Assembly (NCBI GenBank): GCA_963556695.1
Contig: CAUWAG010000006.1
Coordinates: forward strand, 1,922,001 to 1,986,000
Source of the DNA: Anthostomella pinea
Taxonomy: Eukaryota; Ascomycota; Sordariomycetes; Xylariales; Xylariaceae
DNA: 64,000 nucleotides
Reading direction: 5' to 3'
Part shown: piece by piece, positions 23,752 to 34,095 of the stretch
Layout of the letters: each line of letters opens with the position of its first letter
How positions within the stretch are numbered: position 1 is the first letter of the stretch
Translations under genes and position numbers: made by a program
The notes under the pieces: generated by a model
Seen by the model: only the letters and a program-made list of their open reading frames with translations
Told to the model about the DNA's origin: nothing
Database searches by the model: none

Positions 23752-24920
23752 GGTGGTTTGGCGTGTGCTGTTTAATGCAGTTGTGGCGCTTTCCGGCTTG
23801 GTGTCGGGGGTATTGGATTGTTATATGTGAACTGCATGTGTTGGCTCGCCCGGGGAATAGGGATGGGTTATCGCATTCCTCGTCTGCACAGCTACTTGTA
23901 AGGCGCTGTTTCAACACCCAAAATCGATGGAATAATTATCGAGTGACGTTCTCATCTCAGCCACCCTATTGGCTCCGTCTGTCGAAGAAATATGCCTGCG
24001 TCCCTGAGTTGCGCTGTTGGTATCCCGATCCGGTCTTTGTTATCATCATCCCGAAGACCGAAGTGGGGAGGGCTCCATGTCTACGTCCCAATCGTCGACG
24101 TTGGATGTGCAAACTGGTTTTCAAAGCAGTGGACGATATCTGCAATTATCGGTTTACATGTCATCACTTGGGTCCTGCTCATGGGCTTGGTTGCTGCTTC
24201 AGGTAGTTTTGGGGGCCATGCTCCTAGGGCTAGAATAGGGGCTATTCTACTCGTTAATGGTATTCACCCTACGGTCAGACTCGGTTCCCTCCTCGTATAA
24301 GCCGTTTTGTTGTCTTCAATCCCGGTCTCTTAATACTGGACGCATCAGGTAGAGTCTGTTAAGGTAACTCGATGGCACGGTACGAATCTACGAGCTGTTG
24401 AACCGCATAAGCGACGCTACTTTACCTATCCCATAAAACGACTATAAATCATTGATAAATCCTTCATGTCAAACAAGTCATCGACCACTCAAGCATTTAC
24501 CCCGAATTCAGTTGTCAGCGACGATTCGCATGCCTTACAGGTGCTGCGTGAAGACTGTCGTATTGTCGCTTACCTAGCTTGGACCCTTTAGGCATATCGA
24601 GAAGGACGAGTGCGATGTGAAGACGAACTTTTTGCTCGCTACTTAAGCCGGCCAAATGCAACAATAAGCAAAAGACTTCAAATACCAATTAGTCCCCAGT
24701 AAGACAGGTATCTCACCAGGCGCTTCCTGTTCATGTAGTGGTGTAATCTGTGAGTCGTTGGTCCGTGCACCAAAACATCAACCACTCGACCCTTAGCTCA
24801 GCGCCGGCTGAGAACCCGGAGGTTTATGTCCAAACGCGCGCTGGAGGTCCGAAACGACGTCTTCATCTTCATCTTCACATCGCATCCAGCACTGGTCCGC
24901 CAGCCAGTCACGCCGGCGCA
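23752..24920. other. Intergenic, no gene seen
   Basis: About 1.2 kb between divergent genes (hydrolase minus, F-box plus), holding both promoters. A 102-codon ATG frame at 23992 has a hydrophobic stretch but no recognisable features, and I do not call it. Confidence 0.4.
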
Positions 24921-26597
24921 ATGGACAGAATAGCCCCGGAGATACTGTACATCGTTTGCTCATTTCTGAGTGTCGACGACATTATCAACTTCCGCCTCGT
25001 CACCAAGTCCTTCGCCGACATTGGAGCCGCTTACATGCTACCCGAGGTCACCTTCTTTATGCACGGAGAGGAGCTGGAGCGGTTACGAGCCATCTCACTA
25101 CACCCGGTCTTTTCTCGGAATATATGCTCTCTGACATATTTCGCCCAGGCGCTGGACTACCCGAAGGTCTCCTTCCACGAGTTCCGGAGGGACCACAAGC
25201 GGGAGCTGAGATGGAATTCGAAGCTGAAGAAGCTGAACCTGTCATTCCACCAGTTGATGGACGAGTACAGGAAGTATGAGAGTGCTGCCGATGAGCAGAC
25301 CGCCATCATGAACGGCAAGCTCGATATTCAAGTGCTGCAAGAGGTGCTGCCGAGGCTCACAAGTCTACAACGCATGACCATGTCCGCCGGCAACATCTTC
25401 TATGAGGGAAGGGTCAAAAAGAACCCGCGACACAAACCTATGGAGGATATCATGCGGGGAAACAACAGCTTGGCCGCCCTCAATCCAGAGGGTGCGCGTC
25501 CGCTCGAGGCGTTGTTAAAGGCGAATGCCGACGTCAAGTGCGCCTTGAAGAGTCTCCGTGCAGGCACCCTGCACTGGAGGTTCTTCAAACGGAGTGCAGC
25601 AGAGCTGATGCGAATGTTCAAGCCACTGTCTGGTCTATGGTCAATCGAGTTCATCATCAGCGTCGAGCCGGCAGACGAGAGAAGACACGAGAGCAACTCG
25701 GCTGGCAAGTGCCGACGGGTGCTGGCCAAGGGGGCTCTGAGAAACATATTCAAGTCCATGACGGAACTCCGATCCCTCTGTGTTGAGATCGATTCTATGG
25801 AATGCGAGGATCTGGATAAAGGAGCAGGACTGGAGCACCTGATCGAACCAGGGTTCAAATGGCCTCATCTACGGGAGCTGGTCATCGGTGGCGTCGATTG
25901 CGACAGGCAAGAACTGATGAATGTCTTGGAAACACACAGCAGCACGCTTCAACGGCTCTGCTTGAGGGACATATGCCTCATATCAACCTCGTGGAAGAAG
26001 CTGCTTCCGGAAATCAGAAAGAATATGTTCCTGGTCGAAGCATGCATTTGCGGTGACTTGTACGGTCGGGACGAGGACGGGGAGGAGCCGAACGATCCAT
26101 TCTGGACGACTGGGCATCTTGGGCCAGATCTTGAATACTGGGACTTGTCGGTCCCGGAGGTTGGCGACCACGAGATGAGAGACTCTATCAATGTCTACTG
26201 CCGATTCGGTGGTCACCTCTATCCCGACGAGGTCCCTCTTACGGAGGAAGTGGTGGACAAGTATTACGACGATCACGTCAAGGGTCTTTTCGAAGACAGC
26301 GATCTCGAAGACGACGAGTCCGATCTCGACTCATTATACCTTGATGGGCTGGGCAGTACGGACATCTCGGACAGCAGCCAAGACGGCTGGGAGGATGTCG
26401 ATAGCGATGAGGAGATCAGCGATGACCTCGAGAACTCCAATACTGAAGACGCAAGCTCAGAGGAATTTGGACTAGCCGTTGGGATGAGCGACTTGGAAGA
26501 CGCGGGCACAGACGAGAATGGAGTAGCCATTGGGATGGTAGAGAGCGACTCGGACGACGCAACTGATGAAGAAATGGGGAGCGACAGTGATGAGTGA
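24921..26597 (+). CDS. F-box domain protein with acidic C-terminal tail
   Basis: One exon, 558 aa. The open frame begins further upstream but has no ATG before 24921, where the F-box begins at once: MDRIAPEILYIVCSFLSVDD, then IINFRLVTKSFADIGAAYML. The middle shows weak leucine-rich spacing (LRAGTLHWRFFKR, LRSLCVEIDSMECEDL, LRELVIGGVDC, LQRLCLRDICLIST), as in fungal F-box proteins with degenerate LRRs. From about residue 450 to the end the chain is dominated by Asp, Glu and Ser. F-box proteins recruit substrates to SCF ubiquitin ligases through Skp1. No substrate is suggested by the context. The RBR ligase 11 kb away is not likely to be linked. Confidence 0.8.
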   Translation: MDRIAPEILYIVCSFLSVDDIINFRLVTKSFADIGAAYMLPEVTFFMHGEELERLRAISLHPVFSRNICSLTYFAQALDYPKVSFHEFRRDHKRELRWNSKLKKLNLSFHQLMDEYRKYESAADEQTAIMNGKLDIQVLQEVLPRLTSLQRMTMSAGNIFYEGRVKKNPRHKPMEDIMRGNNSLAALNPEGARPLEALLKANADVKCALKSLRAGTLHWRFFKRSAAELMRMFKPLSGLWSIEFIISVEPADERRHESNSAGKCRRVLAKGALRNIFKSMTELRSLCVEIDSMECEDLDKGAGLEHLIEPGFKWPHLRELVIGGVDCDRQELMNVLETHSSTLQRLCLRDICLISTSWKKLLPEIRKNMFLVEACICGDLYGRDEDGEEPNDPFWTTGHLGPDLEYWDLSVPEVGDHEMRDSINVYCRFGGHLYPDEVPLTEEVVDKYYDDHVKGLFEDSDLEDDESDLDSLYLDGLGSTDISDSSQDGWEDVDSDEEISDDLENSNTEDASSEEFGLAVGMSDLEDAGTDENGVAIGMVESDSDDATDEEMGSDSDE

Positions 26598-27541
26598 TTA
26601 GGGAGGGAGGATATGGTATCAATAAGCCGCTTTGAACATGGTCTCACGGCGTTACCGACAAGTCATCGACAGTATAGTGATGACCGAAATATCCTTGGAG
26701 ATTGTCTTGCACTATATGTCTCCTACAGTACTCGCCAGGGCCTTCTGGCTATCGCGCTCTTGTACTCTAAGACGACTACCTCTGAAGTAAAAGCAGATTA
26801 GGACACATTCAACAGGCTACCTGCAACAGGAAGAAGCATTGCAAGATGGAATGTAGCTCATGCGATGAAGGGTCCCTTACTGTGACTATGGCATGGCGCA
26901 TGGGGCTCATTTGTAAGTTGTAACAACAACACATGCATGGGTTTTCATGCGTGTCCAGGTGACTGTCGGACCAGTGAATTGGAAGCCTCGTGGGATAGTC
27001 TATTGAACCCGGACCTTTTCCCAGTCGGTAAGCCGGAACCATGTCTTGACATCCGTACATCATCTACATAACTTGCCTCCATCTTCCTCACCTCTGCCAG
27101 AGAACTGCGCATGGTATGCTGGATGTTCGCGGAAGCGTCTGGTTTCTTTGTGAATCTGGAGTTTGGCACTGATGATACTGTTACTGATAAGGTAGTACAG
27201 TGATGCCTGGTGGTGGTGGTCAGGTGGGACAGTCAGCGCATCCCGATTGACCAACAAGGTGCGTGTAGCAACGTTGAACACAAAGGATCGGCGTTGTGGT
27301 TCCGCTTCAGCCCGTCAGCCCGCCTCACCCGCCTCTAATAATAACTGGTAACGCACTGTGCCGCTGCACCTGTCCTTCTGTTCCCACTCCTCCATCATCA
27401 TTCATCCACCACCAACTCCACGAACCACCCGAACCACGATCCACCGATCCACCCGTCCATCCACCCTATCACCGACTACCTATTCCGTTTCTACACTACA
27501 CAAGTCTCAATAACCGAAGCAGCGACATCAACAAGCCCACG
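26598..27541. other. Intergenic and EAF-gene promoter
   Basis: About 0.95 kb without a gene. The right 200 bp are rich in CCACC and other C-rich words, typical of a fungal 5' leader. Nothing else is seen. Confidence 0.45.
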
Positions 27542-28740
27542 ATGGCTTCCCTGGCGGCGGGGATAGTCGATCCCACCAAAGCCGGCAAATACCCAGTCGT
27601 GCTGAGCGACGCCCTGCTGGGCAAGGACCCCAAAGAAGTCTATACGGGTGTCAGATGTAAGCAGCAGCCCTCTCTTGTACTAGAGACGACAACTGACCGC
27701 CACTGCCAGACAATCACAAGCCATCTCTATCCTCGTCCACAGCGCCCCACCAAGCACGAATAAAACCGGCCTCGTCCTCCAACAAGAGCACTTCTTCGGC
27801 ATCCTACGACCTCTCCTTCCAAGACGATGGCGGCCGCTACGCATACAACGGGTCGCGCGGCCACGAGGACGGACAGTACGTGCTCATCTTCGACCCCGAG
27901 CGCCAGGTCTTCGTCCTGCACAAGGTCGACTCCACCTTCAACATGAACCTCGTGCGCACACCGGAGAACAACGACCCCGAGAGCCTGCGCCGCGAATACC
28001 CACAACTGGAGAAGCACAGGGACACTGGGAGCGGTAGCGGACCGAAACCCCCAGCCGCGTCGTCGAAGAGCAAGGCGGCCAAGGGCAGCAGCGGTGCAAG
28101 CAAAGAGGCTCCGAAGGCGCGGAAGCCCGCGGCGCCGAAGCAGGACAAGAAGAAGGCGGCAGCATCAGGCCTGGTCGTGCCCGAGAAGAAAACCGCGCCG
28201 CCGAAGCCGAGCCCAGCGCCCAAGGCTACCACCAACAACAACAATCGCAAGGCGCCCAAGAAGGCCGCAGACTCCGAGGAGGACGAGAGTTCGGACGACG
28301 ACCTGCTCACGATCGAAGACCCCGGTGGCGCGGCACCCAGCGCAAATCGTGACTTCTCGCCCGGCTTCATGGACAAGCCGCTGCGGCGCTTCTCCGAGTT
28401 TGTGCAGCAGCAGAACGAGGAGGAAGACGACGAGGACGCGGATGGCGAGGACGACGATGATGATGCGTTCGAGCACTTCACGCTGCCGAGCCCCATCAAT
28501 CGCCAGATGCAGCAGGGGAACAGCAGCGGTAGCGGCGCTATCGGACTGCACGAATCGATGCCGGTCGACGACGCCCGTGACCAAGAGGATGAGGACGAGG
28601 AAATCGAGATGGAGGATGTGGGTGGAGGATCGGCAGAGGCCGACGAAGCAGGGTTGGATGAGATGGATCTCGAAGCTGCGCTGATGGCTGAGCTCGGAGA
28701 GGGGTCGGATAAGGAGAGCGATGTCAGTGAGGAGGAATAG
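27542..28740 (+). CDS. EAF-type RNA polymerase II transcription elongation factor
   Basis: Two exons, 27542-27656 and 27710-28740, 381 aa, with a 53-bp intron (GTAAGC..CCAG) and TGAC branch. The first 140 residues form the ELL-associated factor domain: KYPVVLSDALLG, VR/YNHKPSLSSS, SASYDLSFQDDGGRYAYNGS, GQYVLIFDPERQVFVLHKVD, NMNLVRTPEN. The rest is disordered: a Lys/Ala/Pro-rich part, then a Ser/Asp/Glu-rich part, with a FMDKPLRRFSEFVQQ island. Human EAF1/2 and S. pombe Eaf1 bind ELL and stimulate elongation; that role is inferred here from the domain. The acidic tail fits a transactivation function. Confidence 0.85.
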
Positions 28741-29990
28741 GGGCCGCATGGTCGTCTTTCTTTGGCAAATTCTGCGTCTATCCTGAGATTTGTATGATGG
28801 GATCATGGCATTGGCGTTTCTGAATACCACACAGCGAACAAAACATTTGGACAACGGAACACATGTGTTTGGATGTAAAGTCTTTGGCGACTATCTACTG
28901 AGGGCAGGAGTTCTGAATCTTTCGAATAGACTACCATCTGAATACGATACAGCGGACGGAAGCGCTGGGCGTCTGGCTTCTTCAACCCTGTCGATGGGCA
29001 GTCTTCCTTATACATGTGACGGAAGGTTTTGACATTGTAGGGAGATCTGGCTTGTGTTGCCATATGACGCTGAGCCGATCAGCTTCAACGAGGGACACGA
29101 GATGAGAAACCCTGAGAGAACTGTGTCAACGCTTCTGAAGCTCGTTTGTCCACCTGAAGAGGGATGGATGCGAGGGCATCTGCAGACCCATCGTCAACAC
29201 TCGGTTGACCAGTTATGAAGCTTTTTCAGACGAGACTCTCGGAAATACTTGGATTCTGAAGCTGGGTTCGCAGGGGGGGCGAGCAGGGGGTTAGTTCCAG
29301 CCCCAACCAGAAAGAACTTCAAACCGCCAAGACGGCGCGAAACGCAGAGGAGGGCTTCAATGGCATCAGAAACATCGAGCCCGCCCGTGGCCAAGACCAA
29401 CTCTCTCACGTTGGGGGGTCTGGGGATAATCGATTCGGCTCGCCTACCACCTGGGCAGCTGCTGGGCTGGTATGATTATACTACGTGCTTGTTCGCGGTA
29501 CACAGTGGATACCGAAGAGGAGGGAGACCGAAAGGCTGCCTGCCTGCAAGCCGACTTGGATCTGGAGACTGCTTGGCGTGTCTCGTGCCACGGCCTTGCC
29601 GTCCTCACGACCTTCGCCCATCGTATGATCGGCGGCGAGGTATGTTTCTTTGTGTGTAGGCGTGAATTGCTGCTCCTCACCCGCGTCCGTGTATCGCGTG
29701 ACAGAGTGACATATGAGCTGCTTCCAATGCGTTTTTCCCGACCTACGAGTGCTTGGCCGGCCGTTCTCTTCTTCTACTCTCTTTTCACTTCCTTCTCTTG
29801 TCAGTTCCAGCTCTTGAGGGGCCTATTTCACTTGTTACAATATCACGAGCCTGTGGCCCGATTGTTGTGTCTAGTCGCTTTCTGCTCCTGTATTGCGTCG
29901 GTTTTCTGCTGTCCTCTCCTATTCCATTTCTCCAGTCTTTTGGGTTGAGGTTACGGGACTTCCCTTCTGATCATCGCAAGTGTGGACGTG
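28741..29990. other. Intergenic, no gene seen
   Basis: About 1.25 kb. A 136-codon and a 158-codon frame overlap here in different phases, with no family features and poor codon usage. The last 200 bp are the T/C-rich leader of the next gene. Confidence 0.4.
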
Positions 29991-31158
29991 ATGTTGACCA
30001 TCCGCTCACTTCTACTCCTGGGGCTGCTGTGCGTCGCCGAGGCGGCCCCCGGCAGGAAGGGCAACGGGAACGGGAACGCGCAAGCGAATACACAGCAGAC
30101 GGCGCAGACGGCACAAGAGCAGGCAGACCAGATACCTGGTGGGATATCTGAGGCTACGGATGGCAGCACCATCTTGGATATGACCGCAGAGGTGAAGTAG
30201 GTATCTCCAGCTCCCCCGTGTACTTATCCTGCGCGTCCTACCCAAAACGGCTGCTCCTATGGCAACCTCAACCACGCAGAACCCAGTACAACACCAGCAC
30301 AGCCCAAGCTAACCTACCCCCAGCGGCCAAACCCTCCGCTTCAAAGTCTCCGCGCCCGCCGACCAATTCACCACTGCCTCCGGCGTTTCAGGCGGCAGCC
30401 AAGCCGCCAACGCCACCGGCGGCAGCCTGGGGCTAAACGTGCTCCTGCACGGCGACGGCGGCCAGTCCTTCTTCGACTTCCCGAACCAGGCCGTCCAGAA
30501 CAACCTAGCCGGCGTCGCCGTGCTCGCGCCAGACCCGAACCTCTTCTGGGGCGGCGGGTCCGGGCTCGACCGCACCGACGGCGTCGCGCACGCGCAGCTC
30601 GTCAACGATCTCGTTGTCGATGTCTTGCCCACGGTCATGGCGTTCAACGCCTCACACGTCAGCTTCACGGGCGTCAGCGGCGGGTCGCTGCTGCTGAGCG
30701 GGTTCTTCGTACCGGCGCACATCGGGAACTTCGCCGACGCCACGGCTGGCCAAGAGAGCCAGGTCCTGCTCAACTGCGGCGGACTCACACCACAAGTCGA
30801 CGTCGCACCCGCCGCGGCCGCCGCGATTCCCAACGTGCGCATGCACTTCCAGACCACGCAGGATGAGCTCGCGTTGCTACAGCCGGCCATCCCCGCGGCG
30901 ATCAAGGCGTACGAGCAGCTGGCGCTCGCCGGGGGCCTGGACGCGGCCGCGGTGGGCGCGCTGCAGACGGTCGATAACAGCCCCGTGGGCGGGCACTGCG
31001 AGTTCGACGAGCAGGACTTCGTGAGCGGCGTGCAGCTCATGGCCGACTCGTTTGCGTCTGTCATGCAGGGCGGTGACGGCACGCTGAACGGGACGGACGT
31101 CAATGTGCTGAACCCCGTCGTTGGGAATGAGGATTTGGTCTTCTCGGGGGCTACGTGA
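29991..31158 (+). CDS. Secreted alpha/beta-hydrolase-like protein of the fungal 'cyclin-like F-box' type
   Basis: Two exons, 29991-30196 and 30324-31158, 346 aa; the 127-bp intron (GTAGGT..CCAG) joins AA/C to restore the frame into GQTLRFKVSAP. The start ATG at 29991 opens a clear signal peptide (MLTIRSLLLLGLLCVAEAAP), followed by a Gly/Asn/Gln-rich linker. The body has NVLLHGDGGQSFFDFPNQ, GVAVLAPDPNLFWGGGSGLD, and FTGVSGGSLLLSGFF, whose GVSGGS looks like a hydrolase nucleophile elbow. Proteins of this kind are frequently labelled 'cyclin-like F-box' in fungal annotations, but no F-box is visible and the signal peptide says it is exported. Function is unknown; a secreted hydrolase is my inference. 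Confidence 0.75.
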
Positions 31159-32058
31159 GGGGGATTGAGAAAGAGGGAGTATAGTTATAGAACAAGACGA
31201 TGTATTATGGATACATATTCGAATGCAGCTCATGCTGAAAGATAAGGGGTAAGGACCTTGAGTCGGCGTGAAACCGGGGAACTCGTGACTGCTGGTTGAA
31301 CTGGTCAACGGCTCAGGTTTGACGGGGCCGTTCGTTACCCAATATCTATTTCATTGGGCTTCTTTGGAGAGGGATATTATTTGATGGGCTGAGGAGGCCA
31401 TGAGGGATGAGAACGGGCAACGGGACCTGTGAAGGAAACAGCCGTGCAATCATACCTTATGGGACATCGTCGTTCGTCGGAGCAGAATGGTTCAGTCGCC
31501 GTCGTCGCCGTCGTCGTCAAACTGGTCTGAATTCGACGTACATACAAGTTCTATTCTGATAGCCTTGGTACTCGACATAGTCGTTGGGCGATATATAAAG
31601 CACACACAGTCTCATGGATTTCACAGTCGATGGGTCAGCACGCTTAGACAGCTTCGGATGTTATTTTGATTCGTTCATCAGTGTTACTTGTACTGTTGTA
31701 TCCACCTCCGATGTCATATATGCCTTGGCTAGGCTCGCTCGTAACTAAAGGAAATCCTATTTTGAATACGTGAGACCGCCAGAGATAAGCATTTGGGTAC
31801 CGCCAACGCCATATCTTACTACAAGGCCCAAAACAAGTACCCTGTTTCGCTTGCTTCCTGCTGCCTTGATGTAACCGCCCAAGAAACATAGGAAGTGACT
31901 GTGTGCAAAAACGCTGGTGACGTGAGATGTTCGAGATGGCGATAGGGTTATAAAAATATACATGGTGATGTGGGCACCGTAACTAAGACGAGTTCCCATC
32001 CTTGGCCCGGTTCGGGCCTGGAGCTTCACTCAAGGTTGAGAGAAGAGACAGCACACCA
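31159..32058. other. Intergenic between convergent genes, no gene seen
   Basis: About 0.9 kb, the shared 3' region of convergent genes. A GTCGTCGCC-type triplet run is present near 31499-31515. No coding or RNA gene is supported. Confidence 0.45.
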
Positions 32059-34095
32059 TCATCCGTGTGGCTCGTCCATAGCTTCCAGCTCCTGCAATTG
32101 CTGCGTCCCCGCTGCATGTTTCTTGACCATATGCCGCCGCCAGTTGTCCTTCCTGGGGAAGGCTTTACCGCCTTTGAAGTAAGGACATGTGGGCTCCGTA
32201 CAGTGGTATGCTTTCGACTTGACATGCTTGTCATTGATGTGACGATCGAGATGGGTCTTGGTGCCAAATTTCTTATCACAACCTTGATGCGGACATTCGT
32301 GCTTGCGATCATGATAACGTTTATGGTGGTTGAGCTTGTGAATTTGATCGAAGGACCGGCCGCACTCTTCACATGTCAAGTTGGGTGGAGATTGGGGAGA
32401 TAGTCTCGATGACTCTGGCGAAGCACTCGGCTCCTGTTCCACCTTGACATGTTCCAACACCGTGGGAAACGGAGATGGGGACGCCGTGATCCTGGTATCC
32501 GGCGTTCTTCCACTCGAGGGGTCCGTGGAGCTTTGTCCTGGTGTGGTTGAATATTCATACGACTCACTCGAGAGCCGAGGCTCATCGTCGTCTGGAGGAA
32601 GGTTGAGATATGTGTCGGCAAAGGCATGCTCATCGGTCGTCGGAAGGTCAACCTGTCCCACTTGTGTTGGTTGCCTGGTGACGATCTGTGGAGGAGAGTG
32701 CGCCATGGGGGGCGGCGATGCTGAGTTCTCCATCTGGTAGTCGGTAAAGGCAGCCTGCTCAACGGCGTTGGTAGGTTTCATGACAGCCATCGGCATGACG
32801 AATGACTCGTGTGCAAGAGGAGGGGAATGTGATCCTCGGAAAGGAGACTGGTCATGAGCACCGGACTGAGTATCTATATCCATGGGCTCCGGAATGTCAG
32901 GGCTCTTGAGCCGTCTGTGGGCTTGGTCCGGGGGGTGGGGCTGAGTCGCGGGAGGCAGCCCGGAGGTGGCCTCTGTCCTCAGAACAGCCGATGGAAGCTC
33001 GGCATCTCTCTCAGTTGTCTCGCGAATCTCTGTATCTATACGAAATGGGAAATCCCCATACCGTGAATCGCCTGCCGACTGTTTCTGTCTCTTTGGCTGC
33101 TGCCGCTGTTCTGGTCTTGGCCCGGATCCAAGCATACCCATTTGGGCTTCCGATAGACTCGGTTGCCCCGAAGCTTCGCCGATTTCTTCGGGTTCCTCAA
33201 AAAATCGGTTAGTGGCGCCCTGGGTTTGCCAGTCTATACCCTTGGACGTTTCCGAGCCTGGCTCTTGCTTGACATTAATCGGGCTCTCGAGTGGTGATGT
33301 AGGGAAATACTGCTGTGATGTCGGAGACTGTGCGTTTCCAGGTCCTTGGCTGGAGGATTGGGTTGATCTCTTCCTCTTGATACTATTCCATATTCTCCTG
33401 GGTAGGGAACCGCTTCTCTTCCGGTACTCCTCTGCCGCCTGCCGTTGAGCATTGTACAGATCAGTCATCTGCCGCGAGGGCGGTGTGTATGTCTGGATTT
33501 GAATTGATTCCATGGAGATATTCGTGTCATAGTAGCTCGAGTTGGCAGCTGGGGGCACTGTAGAAGCATCATCCACAGGCAGAATCGTGCCATGCTCAGT
33601 AGCGAGGGGACCAGTGGGTTGCCGTGATGGCGCGGGCATAGAGAAGTCGATATCCTGGGGTAACGAATCCAAACCGGACGCTTGGTGTGTATAGAAGCCT
33701 TCATTGTCTTTCATCCAGTCGTCTCCGCGAGGTGATGTAGGTGATTGTTGGTGGTCAGCGGTTTCACCGTAGACCGGGAAAGCCTGGTCGTCTCTGCCAT
33801 CCTTGACAGAGAACGGGCGTCCGTGGTCCTGCGTGGGGGGCTGCTGCCCAGGCGGAATGGCTTGCCAGGGAAATAGGGTCCCGTGCTGGGAGAAAGAGGC
33901 CTTGGGTATGGGTTCAGGGTCTTCTGCCTGGGCTTGCCTGGTCATCCGTCGGTGGCGGAAGTATAGAAAACCCAGGATTATGAGCAGCAGGCTACCTCCG
34001 AGGACACTGCCGACAACGGCTCCAGCGATGTCGCCAGATGACATGCCGTCGTCCCGCACCACAATGGCCATGCCCGACCTCGAGGTGGGAGCCAT
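32059..34095 (-). CDS. C2H2 zinc-finger protein with N-terminal transmembrane segment (putative membrane-tethered transcription factor)
   Basis: One exon, 678 aa, ATG at 34095. Residues 23-46 are a single hydrophobic helix (IAGAVVGSVLGGSLLLIILG then FLYF) followed at once by RHRR, which places the long C-terminal part in the cytosol. Residues 50-590 are disordered and rich in Pro, Ser and Gln. The last 90 residues have three zinc fingers: CEECGRSF..HHKRYH, CPHQGC..HLDRHINDKH and a degenerate CTEPTC..WRRHMVKKH. The helix resembles the SKG6-type segments of fungal plasma-membrane sensors. A DNA-binding module tethered this way would need proteolytic release to reach the nucleus, as in SREBP or plant NTL factors. 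That mechanism is inference. An ectodomain exon further upstream cannot be excluded. Confidence 0.82.
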   Translation of the reverse strand: MAPTSRSGMAIVVRDDGMSSGDIAGAVVGSVLGGSLLLIILGFLYFRHRRMTRQAQAEDPEPIPKASFSQHGTLFPWQAIPPGQQPPTQDHGRPFSVKDGRDDQAFPVYGETADHQQSPTSPRGDDWMKDNEGFYTHQASGLDSLPQDIDFSMPAPSRQPTGPLATEHGTILPVDDASTVPPAANSSYYDTNISMESIQIQTYTPPSRQMTDLYNAQRQAAEEYRKRSGSLPRRIWNSIKRKRSTQSSSQGPGNAQSPTSQQYFPTSPLESPINVKQEPGSETSKGIDWQTQGATNRFFEEPEEIGEASGQPSLSEAQMGMLGSGPRPEQRQQPKRQKQSAGDSRYGDFPFRIDTEIRETTERDAELPSAVLRTEATSGLPPATQPHPPDQAHRRLKSPDIPEPMDIDTQSGAHDQSPFRGSHSPPLAHESFVMPMAVMKPTNAVEQAAFTDYQMENSASPPPMAHSPPQIVTRQPTQVGQVDLPTTDEHAFADTYLNLPPDDDEPRLSSESYEYSTTPGQSSTDPSSGRTPDTRITASPSPFPTVLEHVKVEQEPSASPESSRLSPQSPPNLTCEECGRSFDQIHKLNHHKRYHDRKHECPHQGCDKKFGTKTHLDRHINDKHVKSKAYHCTEPTCPYFKGGKAFPRKDNWRRHMVKKHAAGTQQLQELEAMDEPHG

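Noticed and set aside
23992..24300. 102-codon ATG frame with a hydrophobic stretch
   Set aside because: No signal peptide layout, no family and no codon bias; it lies within a divergent promoter region.
28094..28684. 196-codon Arg/Thr-rich frame in the EAF gene
   Set aside because: Shadow of the acidic and Lys-rich tail in another phase.
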